64,000 bases of DNA, from positions 1 through 64,000 of the forward strand of contig NZ_JNYJ01000030.1 in assembly GCF_000716715.1 (NCBI RefSeq). Reading direction: 5' to 3'. Below the pieces are notes generated by a model. That model did not search any database and was not told the DNA's origin. It was given only the letters and a program-made list of their open reading frames with translations. Source of the DNA: Dactylosporangium aurantiacum (lineage in GTDB: Bacteria > Actinomycetota > Actinomycetes > Mycobacteriales > Micromonosporaceae). The translations under genes and the position numbers were made by a program. This document shows, in pieces, positions 63,421 to 64,000 of the stretch. Every line of letters starts with the position of its first letter. Positions within the stretch are counted from its first letter, which is position 1.

Positions 63421-64000
63421 CGTCAGTGGCCGACAGAGCCGCGCCGGCGTGCCGACGGAGTTGCGCCAGCATGGTGGGGTCCGCTCGGCATGCGGCGGAG
63501 ACCGACCGGCGGTGGGGGTGATGCCGGCCCGGCGCACCGCGACTGCGGGGGTCCGCGCCGTCTCCGGTGGAGGCCCGACCGAAGGCCGGCCGGAGTGATC
63601 GGCGCCCGGCACGAGAGGGTGAGGCCGTCGGAGGCCCGGCGTTACCAGGCCGAGCCGACCAGGTCCCACAAGGGGCGGTCATCCCACGACGGGCGTGGCA
63701 AGCACTTCGCCGACCGGGGGCCTGGATCGCCGTCATGACAAGGCGCCCCGGCCGTCCGCCAGCCGATGTGACCGCTGGCCGTCCGGCGGCTGGCGTTTGT
63801 CACCGGAGTTACGGAGTGCATAGCGACCTGGAGCGGCCTGCCAGGTCAGGACCGTCGTGGCGCCGTCCGCAGGTGATCGACCCGGCGCTGCGGGAGGTTG
63901 GCGGCCACCGTCGCCCGACGGCCAGGTCACCGCGGTTCAACGGAACAGAAGCGCGCGCAGGAGGGATCGGCCCGGGACCCGGCGGCACGGCGGGAAGCGG
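63421..64000. other. Stretch without a convincing gene
   Basis: No frame here has a recognisable domain, ribosome site or gene-like codon pattern. It begins with degenerate continuations of the repeat (GACGGAGTTGCG twice, near 63411 and 63453) and runs to the right edge. A gene starting beyond the window may have its control region here. Confidence 0.5.

Noticed and set aside
63104..63736. Open frames across the 57-bp repeats encoding PGHAGAASP-like or WPGMGWPG-like repeat proteins
   Set aside because: All three frames on both strands are open because the period is a multiple of three; no ribosome site or conserved flanks support a protein.

Overview
The window is very GC-rich DNA with actinobacterial codon use, GTG and TTG starts, leaderless-looking genes and many genes overlapping by 1-4 bases. 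The gene content (FasR-fabD-fabH-acpP-fabF cluster, DUF3145 protein, AfsR/SARP-type regulator, two HelD-type helicases, a SigB/SigF-type sigma factor, a chemotaxis receptor, many secreted glycosidases) fits a soil actinomycete. Micromonosporaceae (Actinoplanes/Dactylosporangium-like) is the best guess, by inference only.

Layout. 1-2.9 kb: 3' end of a stress-type sigma factor, then small stress or housekeeping genes. 3.0-6.5 kb: arginine locus, with a guanidino hydrolase (dimethylargininase or arginine dihydrolase type) translationally coupled to ornithine aminotransferase, facing a stand-alone bacterial nitric oxide synthase across stacked hairpins. 6.6-16.9 kb: a galactose/galactoside island, with a YtfQRT-YjfF-type ABC importer, a secreted GH27 alpha-galactosidase, GalK, GalT and a DeoR-type repressor. 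16.9-27.4 kb: HelD-type helicase, DedA protein, oxidoreductase, alpha/beta hydrolase, DUF3145, GH3 lipoprotein and a PIG-L deacetylase with a C-terminal propeller-like region. 27.4-32.6 kb: FAS II operon with its PucR-type regulator and a palindrome-rich promoter; FabD carries an extra lipoyl-like domain. 32.6-44.3 kb: accessory block bracketed by two GH5 mannanase paralogues.

The accessory block is the least ordinary part. It holds a second HelD paralogue, a ParA ATPase with a SAP-like partner, and a lower-GC insert. The insert has a two-gene OLD-like AAA ATPase plus DUF4276/TOPRIM-like pair (candidate anti-phage module) and a decayed ISAs1-type element with imperfect terminal repeats and a 10-bp target duplication. 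It lies between two direct 141-bp copies (139 matches) of an internal piece of a broken B12-binding/radical SAM gene, beside a broken sulfotransferase and a broken glycosidase-like gene.

44.3-54.9 kb: SnoaL-like protein, GltX overlapping a MarR regulator, a divergent RND exporter with a palindrome in the shared promoter, an alpha/beta hydrolase, and a SARP/ATPase regulator with a coupled unknown gene. 54.9-63.1 kb: GH1 beta-glucosidase, aldo/keto reductase, chemotaxis receptor, tRNA-Val, AhpE peroxiredoxin, and an Hsp70-type ATPase fused to a disordered, membrane and extracellular part. The last ~0.9 kb is repeat-rich with no convincing gene.
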